Origin: an uncultured bacterium
Lineage (GTDB): Bacteria > Acidobacteriota > Thermoanaerobaculia > Multivoradales > JAHEKO01
Length of the DNA stretch: 6,094 nucleotides
Direction of reading: 5' to 3'
Assembly (NCBI GenBank): GCA_938016625.1
Contig: CALILB010000299.1
Coordinates: forward strand, 1 to 6,094
A program made the position numbers and the translations under genes. The notes under the pieces were generated by a model, which was not told the origin of the DNA, made no database searches, and saw nothing but the letters and a program-made list of their open reading frames with translations. This document shows positions 5,772 to 6,094 of the stretch, in pieces (within the stretch, counting starts at the first letter, position 1; every line of letters starts with the position of its first letter).

Positions 5772-5838
5772 CAGGCTGGACGCCTGTTCTTCCCTCTGGC
5801 GGGAAGGTCGAGTCCTGCGCAAGTCGTTTAGAACTCGA
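5772..5838 (-). promoter_or_regulatory. Structured rpsA 5' leader with three consecutive hairpins
   Basis: In the transcribed order: hairpin 1 pairs TCGAGTTC (5838-5831) with GGACTCGA (5815-5808), 8 pairs with one G-U, loop 15 nt. Hairpin 2 pairs CTTCCC (5806-5801) with GGGAAG (5794-5789), loop GCCAGA. Hairpin 3 pairs CAGGC (5786-5782) with GCCTG (5776-5772), loop GTCCA. A short A-rich unpaired stretch then leads to the Shine-Dalgarno sequence. None is followed by a T-run. E. coli rpsA also has a leader with several hairpins through which S1 represses its own translation, so an autoregulatory role is a reasonable inference, not shown here. Confidence 0.55.
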
Positions 5839-5846
5839 AGGTTCAG

Positions 5847-5876
5847 AGTATAGGGGGCGACTCCTGCGGGTGTCAA
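5847..5876 (-). promoter_or_regulatory. Near-consensus sigma-70 promoter of rpsA
   Basis: TTGACA (-35, 5876-5871) and TATACT (-10, 5852-5847) are separated by 18 bp. Eleven of twelve hexamer bases match the consensus. Transcription should begin near 5840, giving a leader of about 99 nt before rpsA ATG 5741. The -35 box overlaps the stop codon of the upstream HEAT-repeat gene (TGA at 5875-5873). It is the best promoter I found in the window and probably drives the whole run of genes. Confidence 0.8.
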
Positions 5877-6094
5877 CCCGAAGCTGCCGCGCCCTCTTCG
5901 ATGGCCCCCAGAATCTCGCCCTGCACCGCCGTCGACTCCTCGACCGCCAGACGCCGCCGCAAGACCTCCTCGGCCGCACTGCCTCCGATCCGTCCCAGCG
6001 CCCAGGCCGCGTGCTTGCGGACGAGATCCGAGCCATTTTCGAGGGCTGCTTCCAGGGCCGGTACATACCTACGATCCCGCGAATTGCCCATGGC
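5873..6094 (-). CDS. queG: C-terminal HEAT-repeat end of probable epoxyqueuosine reductase QueG (partial)
   Basis: The last 73 residues of a gene that continues past the right edge. The visible part is a HEAT-like (PBS-lyase type) repeat: GNSRDRRYVPALEAALENG, then DLVRKHAAWALGRIGG, and a second, weaker helix pair ending in an Ala-rich tail. QueG proteins commonly end in just this way (GNSGD...VPAL...VR.HAAWALGRIG). QueG is the iron-sulfur, cobalamin-dependent enzyme that makes the last step of queuosine in tRNA wobble positions. Its catalytic and cluster domains are outside the window, so another HEAT-repeat protein cannot be excluded. The ATG at 6091 is in-frame but aligns inside the repeat (AMGNS), so it is not taken as a start. 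Its stop codon lies inside the rpsA -35 box; no terminator follows it. Confidence 0.7.
   Translation of the reverse strand, partial: AMGNSRDRRYVPALEAALENGSDLVRKHAAWALGRIGGSAAEEVLRRRLAVEESTAVQGEILGAIEEGAAASG

Noticed and set aside
5772..5806. Leader hairpins 2 and 3 as an intrinsic terminator of queG
   Set aside because: No T-run follows either stem, and they lie downstream of the rpsA promoter.
5742..5876. Upstream extension of the rpsA frame to about 5876
   Set aside because: That stretch contains the promoter and leader hairpins, and the strong AGGAGGT fixes the start at 5741.

Overview
The window carries one continuous run of seven genes, all on the minus strand, between a gene cut by the right edge and a gene cut by the left edge. 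Read in the direction of transcription, from right to left, the order is: C-terminal end of a HEAT-repeat protein (probably queG), ribosomal protein S1 (rpsA), an HU/IHF-family DNA-binding protein (ihfB-like), a HIT-family nucleotide phosphorylase or hydrolase, a four-segment small membrane protein, a 66-residue two-segment membrane protein, lipid-A-disaccharide synthase (lpxB), and the N-terminal half of an MsbA-like ABC transporter. No stretch longer than 300 bases lacks a gene. The longest gaps are 131 bp (before rpsA) and 83 bp (between rpsA and ihfB), and both hold predicted RNA structure. I see no tRNA, rRNA, CRISPR, insertion sequence or phage gene.

The organism is a diderm (Gram-negative) bacterium with a GC-rich genome that makes lipid A. 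The gene order, the small membrane protein resembling the family I know as DUF6677, and the ABC transporter type suggest Acidobacteriota. That assignment is from memory of family distribution and is only moderately secure.

The genes form two functional blocks. rpsA and ihfB are a long-conserved pair (also adjacent in E. coli) that serve translation and chromosome architecture. lpxB and the msbA-like gene are consecutive steps in lipid A assembly and export. The HIT gene and two small membrane-protein genes join the blocks. Gaps downstream of ihfB are only 7 to 24 bp, so most of the run is probably one operon. A near-consensus sigma-70 promoter (TTGACA, 18 bp, TATACT) starts it right at the queG stop codon and would give an rpsA leader of about 99 nt.

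No exotic system was found. The points worth a second look are regulatory: a three-hairpin rpsA leader ending in a very strong Shine-Dalgarno sequence, a perfect 8-bp hairpin just before the HIT start codon that spans the ihfB stop, and a TGATG-coupled 7-codon mini-ORF whose stop abuts the TTG start of the msbA-like gene. S1 also has a very acidic tail of about 155 residues with a 30-bp tandem repeat, and the ABC transporter has an enlarged first periplasmic loop.
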